Positions 45,705-56,066 of a stretch of DNA of 64,000 nt are shown one piece after another. The stretch is from Mannheimia haemolytica. GTDB lineage: Bacteria; Pseudomonadota; Gammaproteobacteria; Enterobacterales; Pasteurellaceae. The notes beneath the pieces were generated by a model. The model searched no databases, was not told the DNA's origin, and saw nothing but the letters and a program-made list of their open reading frames with translations. Made by a program: the position numbers and the translations under genes. The stretch spans positions 1-64,000 of the forward strand of contig NZ_SMAC01000008.1 of NCBI RefSeq assembly GCF_004342115.1, read 5' to 3'. Position 1 is the first letter of the stretch. Every line of letters begins with the position of its first letter.

Positions 45705-47226
45705 TACGGCCTCCATTTGCAAATTTTGCTAAGTTTTTGACCGCTTGTTGCCAATCTTTTGCTTGGGTAACGGCACTTACCACCGCGGCACTGCCGACAC
45801 CGGTATGCATTACATTTTCAATGCTTTGCTCATTAATTCCACCAATCGCCACAGTTGGAATGTTAAGCGGTGCAACGAGAGCAACATATTTGGCTAAATT
45901 TGTTAAGCCTTGTGGTTGAGACGGCATTACTTTGGTTTGAGTAGGGAAAACGTGGCCAAAAGCGATATAAGACGGTTTCACCGCCAATGCCCGCATTATT
46001 TCAAAGTAGCAGTGGGTTGAAACACCAAGCCGTAACCCAGATTGCTGAATTGCATTTAAATCGGCGGTGGCTAAATCCTCCTGCCCTAAATGCACGCCGT
46101 AAGCCTGATACTTCATGGCTAACTGCCAGTAATCATTTACAAACAAACGCACATTGTGCTGTTTCGCCAGTGCGACCGAATGGGCAATTTCTTGCTCAAT
46201 CTCTGCAAGCGGTCGATTTTTGATTCTAATTTGCAAGGTTTTTACCCCTACAAGAATTAAGCGTTCAAGCCATTTAACGCTATCTACAACAGGGTAAAGC
46301 CCAAGTTGATATTCCGTTGGAGCAAAAGGCTCTTTCGGCAATTTAAGAGGGGCAGAAATCAGCTCGGTTTGTGGGAAGAAAGCGATATCATCAGGGTAGC
46401 CGGTGTGGCAAAGTGAACTTAAAGCAGTTTGCCCTCTGCCTTGTTTTTCCGATAAGCCTTTTTGCAAATAAGCGGTGGCAACAGTGACGGCATCAGCTAA
46501 ATCAAAGCCGGTTGCCAACATCGCTCCAACCGCTGAAGCATAGGTGCAACCTGTGCCATGGGTATTCACACTTTGCTGTCGGGCGTGACTAAAGGCATAA
46601 ATTTCATTTGCAGTCAGCAGATAATCTCTTACCGTTTCCCCCAGCCATTCAAAATGTCCACCTTTGGCTAACACGGCTTTGATTCCCTGTGCAAACAGTT
46701 TGTGGCTAGCGGTTTTCACATCACCAAAGGTCTGGATTTCTGTGTCGCTTAATAAAGCGAGTTCAGTGCCGTTTGGAGTGATTAAATCCACCAGCGGATA
46801 CAATTTTTGTTGCACTATCGGCAATAAAATACTGTCGGATAACGCCTGCCCACTGCTTGCCACTGCCACAGGGTCGTAAACCACATAACAATAATGCGAG
46901 CTTTCTGCACGGATTTTTTGGATATATTCACACAAGATCTCTACTTGTGCTTGCGAGCAGAGTAAGCCGATTTTGATTGCGTTCGGGTAGCCTTGAACCA
47001 GCAAGGCTTCAAACTGTTGGCGGAAGGTGTGATCATCAACAGGCGTTACACACAGCACACCGTGCGGATGTTGAGCCGTTACAGAAGTAACTACTGAACA
47101 ACCCACTAGGTTAAAATCGTGAAAGGTATGTAAATCGGTTTGCAGACCGGCACCGGCACAGGAATCTGAGCCGGCAACCGTCCAAATGACGTTAGGTTGG
47201 TATGGAGAGTTTGAATAATTAGACAT
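45697..47226 (-). CDS. thiDE: Fused HMP(-P) kinase / thiamine phosphate synthase ThiDE
   Basis: A 509-residue bifunctional enzyme. Residues about 10-280 are the ribokinase-like ThiD domain ([20 protein letters not shown]; catalytic [13 protein letters not shown]), which phosphorylates hydroxymethylpyrimidine twice. Residues about 308-500 are ThiE ([41 protein letters not shown]), joining HMP-PP and thiazole phosphate. The fusion is a single uninterrupted frame, with a 25-residue linker. A TPP riboswitch precedes it and cytX follows. Confidence 0.94.
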   Translation of the reverse strand: MSNYSNSPYQPNVIWTVAGSDSCAGAGLQTDLHTFHDFNLVGCSVVTSVTAQHPHGVLCVTPVDDHTFRQQFEALLVQGYPNAIKIGLLCSQAQVEILCEYIQKIRAESSHYCYVVYDPVAVASSGQALSDSILLPIVQQKLYPLVDLITPNGTELALLSDTEIQTFGDVKTASHKLFAQGIKAVLAKGGHFEWLGETVRDYLLTANEIYAFSHARQQSVNTHGTGCTYASAVGAMLATGFDLADAVTVATAYLQKGLSEKQGRGQTALSSLCHTGYPDDIAFFPQTELISAPLKLPKEPFAPTEYQLGLYPVVDSVKWLERLILVGVKTLQIRIKNRPLAEIEQEIAHSVALAKQHNVRLFVNDYWQLAMKYQAYGVHLGQEDLATADLNAIQQSGLRLGVSTHCYFEIMRALAVKPSYIAFGHVFPTQTKVMPSQPQGLTNLAKYVALVAPLNIPTVAIGGINEQSIENVMHTGVGSAAVVSAVTQAKDWQQAVKNLAKFANGGRNE

Positions 47227-47305
47227 CGCAAAATCCTCATAATATGCTTAGGGTTTTGCTTGCCAGAGATGTGGTAATGATCCCAAAATCTGAATTTGGG
47301 TAAAA

Positions 47306-47385
47306 CTTGTTCCCTACGCAGGTACTAACCTACAGGTTCCACGGATCTCGCTGTTGCGATCTCAGCCTTACGGCACTCCGACAAG
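47306..47385 (-). promoter_or_regulatory. TPP riboswitch of the thiDE-cytX operon
   Basis: On the reverse strand the THI-box elements occur in order: GTCGGAGTGCC, GGCTGAGATC, AACCTG, GTTAGTACCTGCGTAGGGAAC. Downstream a CCCAAA/TTTGGG hairpin (47282-47300) has no U run, so control is more likely at translation than by termination. Confidence 0.95.
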
Positions 47386-47482
47386 CGTTTTTAGTATAGC
47401 TTACAAGCGGTTATTTTTTATAAAAAAATGCAAAATATCCGTTGTGAAGTCTATTAGAGGGAAATTTGCATTCCCTCATCTT

Positions 47483-47505
47483 GGGGCAAGGTGGTAACTT
47501 GCCCC
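47483..47505 (-). terminator. Hairpin after the thiM-thiU operon
   Basis: GGGGCAAG / CTTGCCCC stem with a 7-base loop, 20 bases after the transporter stop, followed on the reverse strand by a second hairpin GAGGGAA/TTCCCTC (47457-47477). No U run, so termination is uncertain. Confidence 0.5.
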
Positions 47506-47525
47506 GTCGTTAAGTGAGTGGTTTT

Positions 47526-48839
47526 TTATATCTCCTCTAATTCCAAATCTTTGGTTTCGTGGACTTGCCACAATGCCCAGAAGCTCAGTAATGAGGCAAC
47601 CGATAAATAGCCGCCTACACCGAATAAGCCGAAATTTTCATTGATTTTGACCGCAATAATAGTGAACACGCTAGCTCCTAAAATACCGGCAGCGGTGTAG
47701 GCAAGCGAAGCCCCTGTGTAACGTACTTCTGTTGGGAAGAGTTCGGGTAGAATTACTGCCATCGGGCCGAAGCTTAAGCCGATTAAGATCATTCCAATGG
47801 TGAGGAAAATAAAGATCGAAGTCGGTGTGCCGTTTTCGAGGAAAAACGGCATTGTTAAGCCGTAAACTACGGTTGCTCCTGTGGCAAGTAACAGCAGTAA
47901 ACGGCGTCCGATTTTGTCTGAATAAATGCCGGAGAAGAAAATCGCAATGCCGAAAATCACGGAGGTAATCAGCAAATATTGGGTGTAGAGATTTACCGGT
48001 AAACCTAAGCCTGTAGCGTGTCCTGCTTGAGAAACTGCCACCGGGCTTTTGACGAAAATCGGGGTGAAAGCAACTAAAATGTAGAACAACACATAGCCGG
48101 CGGTGGCAATCAGCACGCCGATCATAAAAGGCTTGAGGTGTTGGCTAAACAAAGTTTTAAGCGGGGTATGGCGGTTTTTACCTTGTTGTTCCGCTTTAAG
48201 GAAAATCGGGCTTTCGCTGATCTTAATTCGGATATAAAGCCCAATGGCGATCATCACAATAGAAGCGACAAACGGAATTCGCCACGCCCAATCCAAGAAG
48301 GTTTGTTCACCGTAAATTAAATTCACCAAGTAGAACGCTCCGTTTGCCAACAGCAAGCCGATTGGGGCGCCCATTTGCGGAAAAATACCAAAAAATGCCC
48401 GCTTGTGTTTCGGGGCGTGTTCAGTGGCAACGAGAGCAGCTCCGCCCCATTCGCCGCCTAAGCCTAAACCTTGTCCGATTCTACAGAGGCAGAGTAACAC
48501 GGTTGCCCAAATGCCAATGGCGGCATAATTAGGCAAAAGCCCGATTGCTACGGTAGATAAGCCCATTAATAAGAGCGAGGCAATCAGAGTTTGTTTGCGT
48601 CCGTATTTATCGCCGAAATGCCCGAATAAAATCGACCCCATCGGGCGGGTGAAAAAGGCAAGAGCTAGTACGGAAAGCGACATTAATTGGTTGGAAACCG
48701 GATCATCGCTATTAAAAAACTGCACATTAAACACCAGCACTGCTGCCATCGTGTAGATGTAGTTATCAAAATATTCAATCGCCGTGCCGACCATTGAGGC
48801 AACCGCCACTTTAGTTGGGTTTGAGTGAGTTTTAGACAT
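47526..48839 (-). CDS. MFS transporter of the MHS family, probable thiamine-precursor transporter (ThiU-like)
   Basis: A 437-residue permease with twelve helices. The MHS-type metabolite:H+ symporter motifs are [13 protein letters not shown] between helices 2 and 3 and the long [20 protein letters not shown]. It overlaps the thiM end by 8 bases and has its own GAGGG ribosome site, so it is made under the thiM TPP riboswitch. In Haemophilus a transporter in the thiM operon has been named ThiU from regulon comparisons; this is probably the same protein, importing thiazole (HET) or thiamine. The substrate is an inference from context. ATG 48839 is preferred over TTG 48845. Confidence 0.82.
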   Translation of the reverse strand: MSKTHSNPTKVAVASMVGTAIEYFDNYIYTMAAVLVFNVQFFNSDDPVSNQLMSLSVLALAFFTRPMGSILFGHFGDKYGRKQTLIASLLLMGLSTVAIGLLPNYAAIGIWATVLLCLCRIGQGLGLGGEWGGAALVATEHAPKHKRAFFGIFPQMGAPIGLLLANGAFYLVNLIYGEQTFLDWAWRIPFVASIVMIAIGLYIRIKISESPIFLKAEQQGKNRHTPLKTLFSQHLKPFMIGVLIATAGYVLFYILVAFTPIFVKSPVAVSQAGHATGLGLPVNLYTQYLLITSVIFGIAIFFSGIYSDKIGRRLLLLLATGATVVYGLTMPFFLENGTPTSIFIFLTIGMILIGLSFGPMAVILPELFPTEVRYTGASLAYTAAGILGASVFTIIAVKINENFGLFGVGGYLSVASLLSFWALWQVHETKDLELEEI

Positions 48840-49650
48840 ATTCAACCCTCACATATTGCTCAACGGTTTCAGGCGTTAATGCCCCAAGGGTATCCAGCAG
48901 ATTGACGGCAAATTGCCCGTATTGAGTTGGTTTGAGTGCTTGAGCAGCCACTTCGCCTGCAACGGCATAAGCGGCGCAAGCCTCAATAAGTGCGTTGAAA
49001 TAGTGCTCTTTGTCGGCAACGGCTAAGAATGCCCCGCATACCGCACTTAATAAACAGCCTGAAGCGGTAATTTTGGGGAACATCGGGCTGCCGTTGTGCA
49101 ATAAAGCTGTGTGTGAGCCAGAGCTTACCACATCGGTTTCACCACTGATTGCGACTAAGGTTTGGTAACGTTTGGCAATCTGTTGGGCGATTTCAACCAC
49201 ATTATGCGAGCCTTCGCCGGCATCAACGCCTTTGGCTTGCCATTCTACACCGGCGAGGGTAGCTAGTTCCCCCGCATTTCCACGAATGGCGGTGAAGTGA
49301 ATTTGGTCGACTAAGGTTTCAACTGTTTGACGGCGGAAAGGTGTTGCTCCAACGCCGACAGGGTCAAGAATGAGCGGAATACCTAAACGGTTGGCGGTTT
49401 TGCCAGCAAGCTCCATTGCTTCTACTTCTTTGCCGATAAGCGTGCCGATATTAATCACCACGGCGTTACTGAGTGCCGGCACGGATTCCATCTCCTCAAT
49501 AGCAGCTGCCATAATGGGAGAAGCACCAAGAGCCAATAAGCCGTTGGCAGAAAAATTAGCGGCAACAATGTTGGTAATGTTGTGAACAAGCGGTCGATTT
49601 TGTCGAATTTTTTGCAAATAATGCGAGTGATAGGGGAGTGATGTGGTCAT
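48832..49650 (-). CDS. thiM: Hydroxyethylthiazole kinase ThiM
   Basis: A 272-residue ribokinase-fold kinase that phosphorylates 4-methyl-5-(2-hydroxyethyl)thiazole for salvage. Typical: [54 protein letters not shown], and the catalytic Cys-bearing [14 protein letters not shown]. It is the first gene after the TPP riboswitch at 49718-49796. No thiC, thiG or thiH is in the window, which fits a salvage-only supply from this locus. Confidence 0.95.
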   Translation of the reverse strand: MTTSLPYHSHYLQKIRQNRPLVHNITNIVAANFSANGLLALGASPIMAAAIEEMESVPALSNAVVINIGTLIGKEVEAMELAGKTANRLGIPLILDPVGVGATPFRRQTVETLVDQIHFTAIRGNAGELATLAGVEWQAKGVDAGEGSHNVVEIAQQIAKRYQTLVAISGETDVVSSGSHTALLHNGSPMFPKITASGCLLSAVCGAFLAVADKEHYFNALIEACAAYAVAGEVAAQALKPTQYGQFAVNLLDTLGALTPETVEQYVRVEYV

Positions 49651-49717
49651 CGTTTATTCCTTAATATGATTGAAAAACAACGCACCAACACCAACGGGGA
49701 ATAGATGGGTTTACGCC

Positions 49718-49796
49718 TTTAGTTTCCTACGTCAGTGCTAACTGCATCAGGTTCAACGGGTATTTCTCAGCTTGCCCTTAGGCAAGCACCCCGACT
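49718..49796 (-). promoter_or_regulatory. TPP riboswitch of the thiM operon
   Basis: The reverse strand reads GTCGGGGTGC, GCTGAGAAATACCC, GAACCTGATGCAGTTAGCAC and GACGTAGGAAACTA, the complete THI-box order with a P3 stem GCTTGCC/GGCAAGC. It lies 68 bases before the thiM start. Confidence 0.95.
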
Positions 49797-49859
49797 AAAT
49801 GAGGCTTTAATATAATCACTAAAAAAGCGGTTGTAAAGGGCTACAACTGCAGTTTTCAA

Positions 49860-51641
49860 TTAAGCTGCTTCTCGGTGATAGAAACGCAAGCTGTGCTCTT
49901 TTTGGCGGGCGGAACTAAAGGCGGAGACTCGTTTTAAATAGCCGATTACCCGAGTGCCGTAATCAATATTATCGGAGCCACATTTGCTACAACTGTGCAA
50001 CGTGCGTTTGTCGATGTGGCTACATTCGTTGCAAATCGTGATTTTAACGTTAATACAAAAATAATTGCAGCCGGTTTTAGCGGCGGTATCCAGCAAGGAG
50101 CGATATCCGGTTTGGGTTAAGGCTTCGTCTAAATTCAAGTGTAGAGCGGAGCCTCCGTCCAGCCATTCAATCAGCTCTCTGCCGTGCAGTAAGAATTTAT
50201 CCAAAGCATTAATTTCTTCATCTTCTACCACATAGAAATAGGAATTGTAGCAATCTCGTGGTACGAAATAGCCGTCCTCTTTGTCCCATTTGGCGTTTTT
50301 GACCCCTAAATTTTCAGCAGGCACAAATTCGGTATTAAATTTTACCCCATACTTTTCACCGGCTGCTTGGTTAGCTTGGAAAATAATTTTTAACCGAGAT
50401 TGCACAAAATCAATATAGTCTGGATTGTAACCTACGGTTAAACCTTGTGATTCAGCAGCTTCTGCCATTCCGTTAATGCCAATAGTTAGGAATTGTTTAT
50501 GCAGTGAAATAAAACCGGCATCGTAAACCGGCAACATACCGGCAGCTAAATACTCTTCCATCAGTTTGCGGTAAGCGTATTGATATTTATGGATCTTGCT
50601 GACTTCTTCGCTTAAATCACGGTTATCTTGCACCAAACGGTTCATATTAATAGTAATTACATTGATTGAACCTGTCGCAACACCTCCAGCCCCTAATGAA
50701 TAGGAGAAGCTATGATCGCTGATTTCATTTCTCAAGCGGCAGCAAGAAGCAAGGGAATCCGGATTATCTGATTGATAAATAAAGAATGAATTGCCTTGAG
50801 ATAGCTCTTTTGCCATTTGATTGGCAAACTCGTCATCTTTACATTTGCCCTTTTCGGTAAGCATTGCTGCGGTCACAACAGGGAAAGTGAGAATCGCTTT
50901 GCTTCGCTCTTTATTGAACCATTGCATAAAGAAAAGTTGTAATTTTGAAGTGGTTTCCCAATTTGGTTTCTCAAAATCAGGAAAAACAAAACGGCTAAAC
51001 ATCGCTTCAAAATAGAATTTGTCATACACTGAAATATTCCAAAAGACGCTTTGATAACCACGAGCGGCTGCCGGTTGGTTGATGCTATACACAACCTGCT
51101 GCAGGTGGTTTTCAATATCTGAACGATGAGTCTGTAAGTAATTATCGCCGTAATCTTTGCGGGCAAAATAGTCAAAATAGGTCAGAAATTCAACCGTGGC
51201 GACTGCACCGGCAAACTGAGAACTGACTGCAAAGACAAAATTGATAAAAGAACCGCAGAATGAGGCTAAATGTTTCGGGGCTTTGGATTCGCCGCCGAGT
51301 TTAGTCAAACCATCACGCAAGAAAGGGTACATAGTGACTGAAACGCAGTAGGGTTTTAGGCTGGTTTCATCGTGTACGTAAATTTCGTGTGCTTCGATTT
51401 GACGTAAATATTCACAAGCGGTTTCTTTTCCAAAAATTTTTGCAATTTTTTCACTCACTTTTGCTCGGTTGATTTGCACAAAAAAATCTTTCATTAGCTC
51501 CTGTTCCATTGTCGCTATGTTTTTTTGCGTGACGTTAGCGTTGGCGTCCATTTTTGAACCGTCTGCGGCATTTTTGGCTTGAATATATTGGTTAATGAAA
51601 TGTAGTTTTCCGTCTAATTGTGTCGGTTGTAAGCGAATCAT
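49860..51641 (-). CDS. nrdD: Anaerobic ribonucleoside-triphosphate reductase, short form
   Basis: A 593-residue class III reductase. The zinc site CNEC...CSKC and the glycyl-radical loop RVIGYLKRVSAF are at the C-terminus, and the active-site Cys in CCRLRNE mid-protein. It is about 120 residues shorter than E. coli NrdD (712) because the N-terminal ATP-cone is missing; in length and C-terminal sequence it resembles phage T4 NrdD. It overlaps the nrdG end by 4 bases and follows it in the operon. Confidence 0.95.
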   Translation of the reverse strand: MIRLQPTQLDGKLHFINQYIQAKNAADGSKMDANANVTQKNIATMEQELMKDFFVQINRAKVSEKIAKIFGKETACEYLRQIEAHEIYVHDETSLKPYCVSVTMYPFLRDGLTKLGGESKAPKHLASFCGSFINFVFAVSSQFAGAVATVEFLTYFDYFARKDYGDNYLQTHRSDIENHLQQVVYSINQPAAARGYQSVFWNISVYDKFYFEAMFSRFVFPDFEKPNWETTSKLQLFFMQWFNKERSKAILTFPVVTAAMLTEKGKCKDDEFANQMAKELSQGNSFFIYQSDNPDSLASCCRLRNEISDHSFSYSLGAGGVATGSINVITINMNRLVQDNRDLSEEVSKIHKYQYAYRKLMEEYLAAGMLPVYDAGFISLHKQFLTIGINGMAEAAESQGLTVGYNPDYIDFVQSRLKIIFQANQAAGEKYGVKFNTEFVPAENLGVKNAKWDKEDGYFVPRDCYNSYFYVVEDEEINALDKFLLHGRELIEWLDGGSALHLNLDEALTQTGYRSLLDTAAKTGCNYFCINVKITICNECSHIDKRTLHSCSKCGSDNIDYGTRVIGYLKRVSAFSSARQKEHSLRFYHREAA

Positions 51642-52111
51642 ATTGAAGCTCCTCGAATAAAAAGATGGTTAAGATTTTGGTTATTGCGTAAATCAGTAAA
51701 GCGTTGGTTGGTGGTTAAACTTTCCAATCCTCCTCGTTCGGCAATCCAACGCCCGGTTTTTAAGTAGGTTAGCTCGTGTAATAAAGTCTCGGCGATTTCG
51801 TGCTGCTCCAAACCACTATAAAGACAGGTGTTTAGCCCCTGTTTTTTTGCCAGTTGCAACAGCGGCAGTAATTTTTCTGCTTCCCATTCTCCGCCCATAA
51901 ACAATACGCAGCTAATTAAGCCTTGGTAGCGTTTTAGGCGTTCAGAGAGATATTCACTGCTAAGCTCTTTCCCAAGACAGGCTTTCCAGCTATCCGCACT
52001 ATGGCAACCTTTACAGCCAAGCGGGCAGCCTGTAATCAGAAAAGCAAGTGAGGTCTCATTCGGCACTTCTTGCCAAACAATTTGTTCCGAGCTGAATCTG
52101 AGATTTTCCAT
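51638..52111 (-). CDS. nrdG: Anaerobic ribonucleotide reductase activating protein NrdG
   Basis: A 157-residue radical SAM enzyme that makes the glycyl radical on NrdD. The CxxxCxxC cluster motif is GCPLGCKGCHS near residues 30-40; GGEWEAEKLLPLL follows. ATG 52111 is preferred; the longer frame would run over the NrdR boxes. In E. coli nrdD precedes nrdG, here nrdG comes first. Confidence 0.92.
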   Translation of the reverse strand: MENLRFSSEQIVWQEVPNETSLAFLITGCPLGCKGCHSADSWKACLGKELSSEYLSERLKRYQGLISCVLFMGGEWEAEKLLPLLQLAKKQGLNTCLYSGLEQHEIAETLLHELTYLKTGRWIAERGGLESLTTNQRFTDLRNNQNLNHLFIRGASI

Positions 52112-52124
52112 TACTAATTCATTA

Positions 52125-52172
52125 ACACAATATATTGTGTTTTTTAACATTATTTAACACTATATATAGTAT
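52125..52172 (-). promoter_or_regulatory. Paired NrdR boxes upstream of nrdG-nrdD
   Basis: ACACAATATATTGTGT at 52125-52140 and ACACTATATATAGTAT at 52157-52172 both fit the NrdR consensus. Their starts are 32 bp apart, exactly as at nrdBA. The first box lies 14 bases from the nrdG start codon. Confidence 0.92.
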
Positions 52173-52280
52173 GTTAGATCTGTTGAATGGGAAAATAAAG
52201 AGCAATAAGTGAAAAAAAAGAGTTGAAATTTGAAGAAATGAATAAAATCAAAAGGATAGCGAATGATAAATTTTAAGCAT

Positions 52281-52308
52281 AAAAAAGCCGTGTATTTTTT
52301 TACACGGC
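52281..52308 (-). terminator. Terminator of ilvGM
   Basis: GCCGTGTA / TACACGGC stem with T-rich loop, followed on the reverse strand by six U residues, 16 bases after ilvM. Confidence 0.9.
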
Positions 52309-52323
52309 GAATGAAAAGTCTGA

Positions 52324-52542
52324 TTAATTGATTTCAATGATATCAAACAGTTTTTCTAATTGATGGCTTAAAAGAGAGAGTGGACGTTTACTTGCTAATG
52401 TAAAATTTAGGTTAAAGGTGCTGTCTGTTGATTCTACATTTAAGCATTTCACCTCAAAACCACGGTGACGTATAACCCGTAAAATACGCTCTAAGGTTTC
52501 AGGGCGTTTGTTAGCTTTAAGCGTTAATTGATATTCTTCCAT
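52324..52542 (-). CDS. ilvM: Acetolactate synthase II small subunit IlvM
   Basis: A 72-residue ACT-domain regulatory subunit (YQLTLKANKRPETLERILRVIRHRGFEVKCLNVE), the short IlvM type rather than the longer IlvH/IlvN. It starts nine bases after ilvG with GGAG before the ATG. Confidence 0.92.
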   Translation of the reverse strand: MEEYQLTLKANKRPETLERILRVIRHRGFEVKCLNVESTDSTFNLNFTLASKRPLSLLSHQLEKLFDIIEIN

Positions 52543-52551
52543 CTTATTCTC

Positions 52552-54204
52552 CTATACCTCATCGTCTAACATATCGGCATTACACGCCCCCGGCGGCACC
52601 AGTGGCCAAACGTTATCTTCCTGTGGAATACAAACGTGAAGTAAGTAAGCCCCTTTGGCATTGAGCATTCTGTCTATTGCATCTGACACTTCGCTCGCTT
52701 TCTCAATTCGCTCACCGTCAATATCAAAGGCTTTCGCCAACAACACAAAATCAGGGTTATCATCTAAAATGGTTTGGCTGTGTCGCCCGTGGAAGAACAG
52801 CGATTGCCATTGGCGAACCATACCTAAACGTTGGTTATCCAGTAATAGGATTTTGACCGCTAAATCAGCTCTTTTAAGCGTGCCGAGTTCTTGAATATTC
52901 ATCATAATCGAGCCATCACCGGTAATTAAAATAACCTGATCTTCCGCTCGAGCTTTGATTGCCCCAATCGCCGCAGGCAAGCCAAAACCCATAGAGCCAA
53001 AACCGGCAGAGGTGATATAGTTTTTCGGATCGTGATAAGTTAAATGTTGTGCCGACCACATTTGATGCTGCCCTACATCGGTAGTGACGATGCTGTTTTT
53101 GGCTTTCCGCTGTGAAAGCGTGTGTAATAACGCCACGGCATCAATATTGCCATCACCACTATTTTCTTGATATTGAAAGTCAAATTGCTGCTTTAAATTA
53201 CGCACATCTTCACGCCATGGTTCAATATCTAACGGTTGAGCCAAGTAATTCACGGCTTCAATCAAATTCCCTTTTAAGGCAACTTGTGCTTGACGGAGCT
53301 TGTTGATTTCCGCATTGTCGATATCAATGTGAATCACTTTAGCGTGAGGGGCAAAAGTGTCTAATTTGCCGGTAACACGGTCATCAAAGCGGGCACCACA
53401 GGCAATGAGTAAATCACACTCTTGTACCGCGTAATTTGCTGCTTTTGTGCCGTGCATACCGATCATTCCCATATAGAGCGGATCGGTTGGATCGATAGTG
53501 CCTAACCCTTTTAAGGTAGAAACAGACGGAATATTTGCAATTTTTACAAAATTTCTGACCGCTTGTACACCATCAGCCATACTAACGCCACCGCCGACAT
53601 AAAGTACCGGGCGTTTGGCGGTGGCTAATAATTGTTTGGCAACCACTAATTTGTTGGGATCTTGTGCATCGGCAGGTTCTTTAGGATAAACGATAGGCAG
53701 AGCCGAAGTTTGAGCTAGTTGCACATCACGTGGAATATCGACCAGCACCGGACCAGGTCTGCCACTTTGTGCAATTTGGAATGCGAGGGCTAAAATTTCA
53801 GGGAGCTCCTCAATATTCTGAACAATAAAACTGTGTTTAGTGCAAGCGAGTGACAAACCTAGTACATCAGCTTCTTGGAAGGCATCAGTGCCGATTAAAT
53901 GGCTGGCAACTTGTCCGGTAATTGCTACCACAGGAATAGAATCAAGTGCGGCATCGCCTAAACCGGTGATTAAATTAGTTGCCCCAGGGCCGGAGGTCGC
54001 AATACAAACCCCTACTTTACCTGTTGCACGGGCATAACCGATAGCTGCCATTGCAGCACCTTGTTCATTGCGGCAAAGTAAATGATCTAAGCCTGAATCA
54101 TAAATTGCATCATAGGTAGGCATAATAGCCCCGCCCGGATAGCCAAAAAGTGTCGTTACCCCGTGAGCTTTTAAACTCTCGGTGATAAATCTTGCTCCAT
54201 TCAT
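52552..54204 (-). CDS. ilvG: Acetolactate synthase large subunit IlvG
   Basis: A 550-residue thiamine-diphosphate enzyme catalysing the first common step of valine/isoleucine synthesis. The ThDP glutamate lies in [25 protein letters not shown], and the [15 protein letters not shown] motif binds Mg-ThDP. The frame is intact, unlike the frameshifted ilvG of E. coli K-12. No branched-chain attenuator is recognisable upstream, and ilvD/ilvA/ilvE are not adjacent. Confidence 0.94.
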   Translation of the reverse strand: MNGARFITESLKAHGVTTLFGYPGGAIMPTYDAIYDSGLDHLLCRNEQGAAMAAIGYARATGKVGVCIATSGPGATNLITGLGDAALDSIPVVAITGQVASHLIGTDAFQEADVLGLSLACTKHSFIVQNIEELPEILALAFQIAQSGRPGPVLVDIPRDVQLAQTSALPIVYPKEPADAQDPNKLVVAKQLLATAKRPVLYVGGGVSMADGVQAVRNFVKIANIPSVSTLKGLGTIDPTDPLYMGMIGMHGTKAANYAVQECDLLIACGARFDDRVTGKLDTFAPHAKVIHIDIDNAEINKLRQAQVALKGNLIEAVNYLAQPLDIEPWREDVRNLKQQFDFQYQENSGDGNIDAVALLHTLSQRKAKNSIVTTDVGQHQMWSAQHLTYHDPKNYITSAGFGSMGFGLPAAIGAIKARAEDQVILITGDGSIMMNIQELGTLKRADLAVKILLLDNQRLGMVRQWQSLFFHGRHSQTILDDNPDFVLLAKAFDIDGERIEKASEVSDAIDRMLNAKGAYLLHVCIPQEDNVWPLVPPGACNADMLDDEV

Positions 54205-54362
54205 GGATGTTGTGTCCTTAATATTTTTATTATTTTAAAACCAGGCAATATAGATAACATAAATTCCCTGTTTTTTAAACTTTATTTTCAGTAAAAATAA
54301 ATAGGATTCCATCATTTATTTGGACAAATAAAAGTCGTTTTTATTTAGGTAGAGAAAGGAGT

Positions 54363-54407
54363 TACTACTTAAGAGGTATTTTGGCAAATTTTATTGATTT
54401 AATTCAA
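54363..54407 (+). promoter_or_regulatory. NarP/NarL 7-2-7 site and FNR site upstream of nrfA
   Basis: TACTACT-TA-AGAGGTA (54363-54378) fits the 7-2-7 inverted heptamer bound by NarP. TTGAT-TTAA-TTCAA (54394-54407) fits the FNR consensus at nine of ten bases. Their centres are 30 bp apart, close to the E. coli nrfA promoter order. The rest of the 341-base gap between ilvG and nrfA is AT-rich and shows nothing else clear. Confidence 0.7.
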
Positions 54408-54545
54408 TAAATCTTCATTTTGATATAGTCGGCTTGGTTTAAATTTCATATTCTCGCAACTGAATATCAGGGATTATCTTATTAATTTTAATAGGAAAAA
54501 TTCTTATTTTTATCTAATTATTTTTACCTGAGTGGGAGAGCCAAA

Positions 54546-56048
54546 ATGAAATTTTTAATAAAAAGCCTAGCTGTGGCAACAATTTCAATATTGGGGTGTT
54601 TACAAACTGCTTTAGCTGAAGAGGCGAAAACTGAATCATTAACAGATAAAGCAGTTAAGCATGAAAAATTAGGCGTGAAAATTGAGTCTGCAAACCACCT
54701 ATTTGCAGAAAAATATCCGCTACAATACGATTCTTGGAAGTCAACTGCAAAATCCACAGATCGAGGAAGTGCGTTAGAGGCTGACCCTCGTTATGTTATT
54801 TTGTGGGCAGGCTATGCTTTTGCGAAAGATTATAATAAACCACGAGGTCACTTTTATGCAGTTACCGATGTGCGTGATATTTTGCGTACCGGCGCGCCTA
54901 AAGATGAAAATGATGGTCCACAACCTATGGCTTGTTGGACATGTAAAGGCCCTGATGTTCCACGCTTAATTGAGGAGAAAGGTGAGCGAGGATATTTTGA
55001 TCCTAAATGGGCGAAATATGGTGCTGAAATTGTAAACTCAATAGGTTGTGCAGACTGCCATGACACGACATCAGAAGAGTTTAAACAAGGTAAACCTGCA
55101 CTACGTGTTGCACGTCCTCACGTATTACGTGCATTGAATACGGTTGGTTGGAAGTTTGAGGATTTAGATAAACATGGTAAACGCCCTGCTGTGTGCGCTA
55201 ACTGCCATGTGGAGTACTATTTCAAAAATAAAACAGATGTAACTTTCCCTTGGGATAAAGGTGTAGATGTAGATAGCATTGAAAAATACTACGATGAAAT
55301 CAATTTTACAGACTGGACTCATGCTTTATCGAAAGCTCCGATGCTAAAAACGCAGCACCCAGATTTTGAAGTTTGGTCACAAGGTACACATGGGAAAAAT
55401 GGTGTAACCTGTATTGATTGCCATATGCCAAAAGTGAAAGACAAAGACGGCAAAGTTTATACTGACCACAAAATCGGTAATCCGTTTGACCAATTTGAAG
55501 CGACTTGTAAAACTTGTCATGAACAAAGCAAAGAAACATTGGAAAAACGTGTAAAAGAGTATAAACACGAAGTAAAAGAGGCAATGATTCGCTTAGAAGA
55601 TCAATTAGTGAAAGCTCACTTTGAAGCGAAAGCTGCTTGGGAAGCTGGAGCAACTCAAGAAGAGATGAAAGAGATCTTAATGGCAATTCGTCACGCTCAA
55701 TGGCGTTGGGATTACTCTGCGGCAGGTCACGGTAACCACTTCCACGCACCTGATGTAATGTTACGTACCATCGCAACAGGTATCGACCGTGCAGCAGATG
55801 CCCGTGCTAAATTAGGTGTAGTGTTAGCGAAACACGGTGTAACAACGCCAGTGGCGATTCCGGACATCTCAACTAAAGAGAAAGCACAACTTGCTATTGG
55901 TTTAGATATTCCTAAAGAGCAAGCAGCAAAAGATGAGTTCTTAAAAACTGTGGTTCCTCAATGGGAAAAAGAAGCTCGTGCTAAAGGTTTATTACCCGCA
56001 GAAGAAGCAGACAAACCGGTAGCAGCACCAAAAGCAGAAGCAAAATAA
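54546..56048 (+). CDS. nrfA: Periplasmic cytochrome c nitrite reductase NrfA
   Basis: A 500-residue pentaheme enzyme reducing nitrite to ammonium. Signal peptide ends near ALA-EEAK (residue 24). The catalytic heme site CWTCK with Lys ligand is present, plus four CxxCH sites (CADCH, CANCH, CIDCH, CKTCH). The C-terminus has an Ala/Lys/Pro tail. It is the first gene of nrfABCD and needs the NrfEFG lyase for the CxxCK heme, which is encoded downstream. Confidence 0.97.
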   Translation: MKFLIKSLAVATISILGCLQTALAEEAKTESLTDKAVKHEKLGVKIESANHLFAEKYPLQYDSWKSTAKSTDRGSALEADPRYVILWAGYAFAKDYNKPRGHFYAVTDVRDILRTGAPKDENDGPQPMACWTCKGPDVPRLIEEKGERGYFDPKWAKYGAEIVNSIGCADCHDTTSEEFKQGKPALRVARPHVLRALNTVGWKFEDLDKHGKRPAVCANCHVEYYFKNKTDVTFPWDKGVDVDSIEKYYDEINFTDWTHALSKAPMLKTQHPDFEVWSQGTHGKNGVTCIDCHMPKVKDKDGKVYTDHKIGNPFDQFEATCKTCHEQSKETLEKRVKEYKHEVKEAMIRLEDQLVKAHFEAKAAWEAGATQEEMKEILMAIRHAQWRWDYSAAGHGNHFHAPDVMLRTIATGIDRAADARAKLGVVLAKHGVTTPVAIPDISTKEKAQLAIGLDIPKEQAAKDEFLKTVVPQWEKEARAKGLLPAEEADKPVAAPKAEAK

Positions 56049-56066
56049 TGTAGCTTGAGGTGAACT

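Noticed and set aside
54205-54320. A possible leader peptide upstream of ilvG (reverse strand, start near 54318, rich in Leu, Ile, Tyr).
   Set aside because: It lacks runs of Ile/Val/Leu codons and there is no terminator/antiterminator pair before ilvG, so attenuation is not supported.
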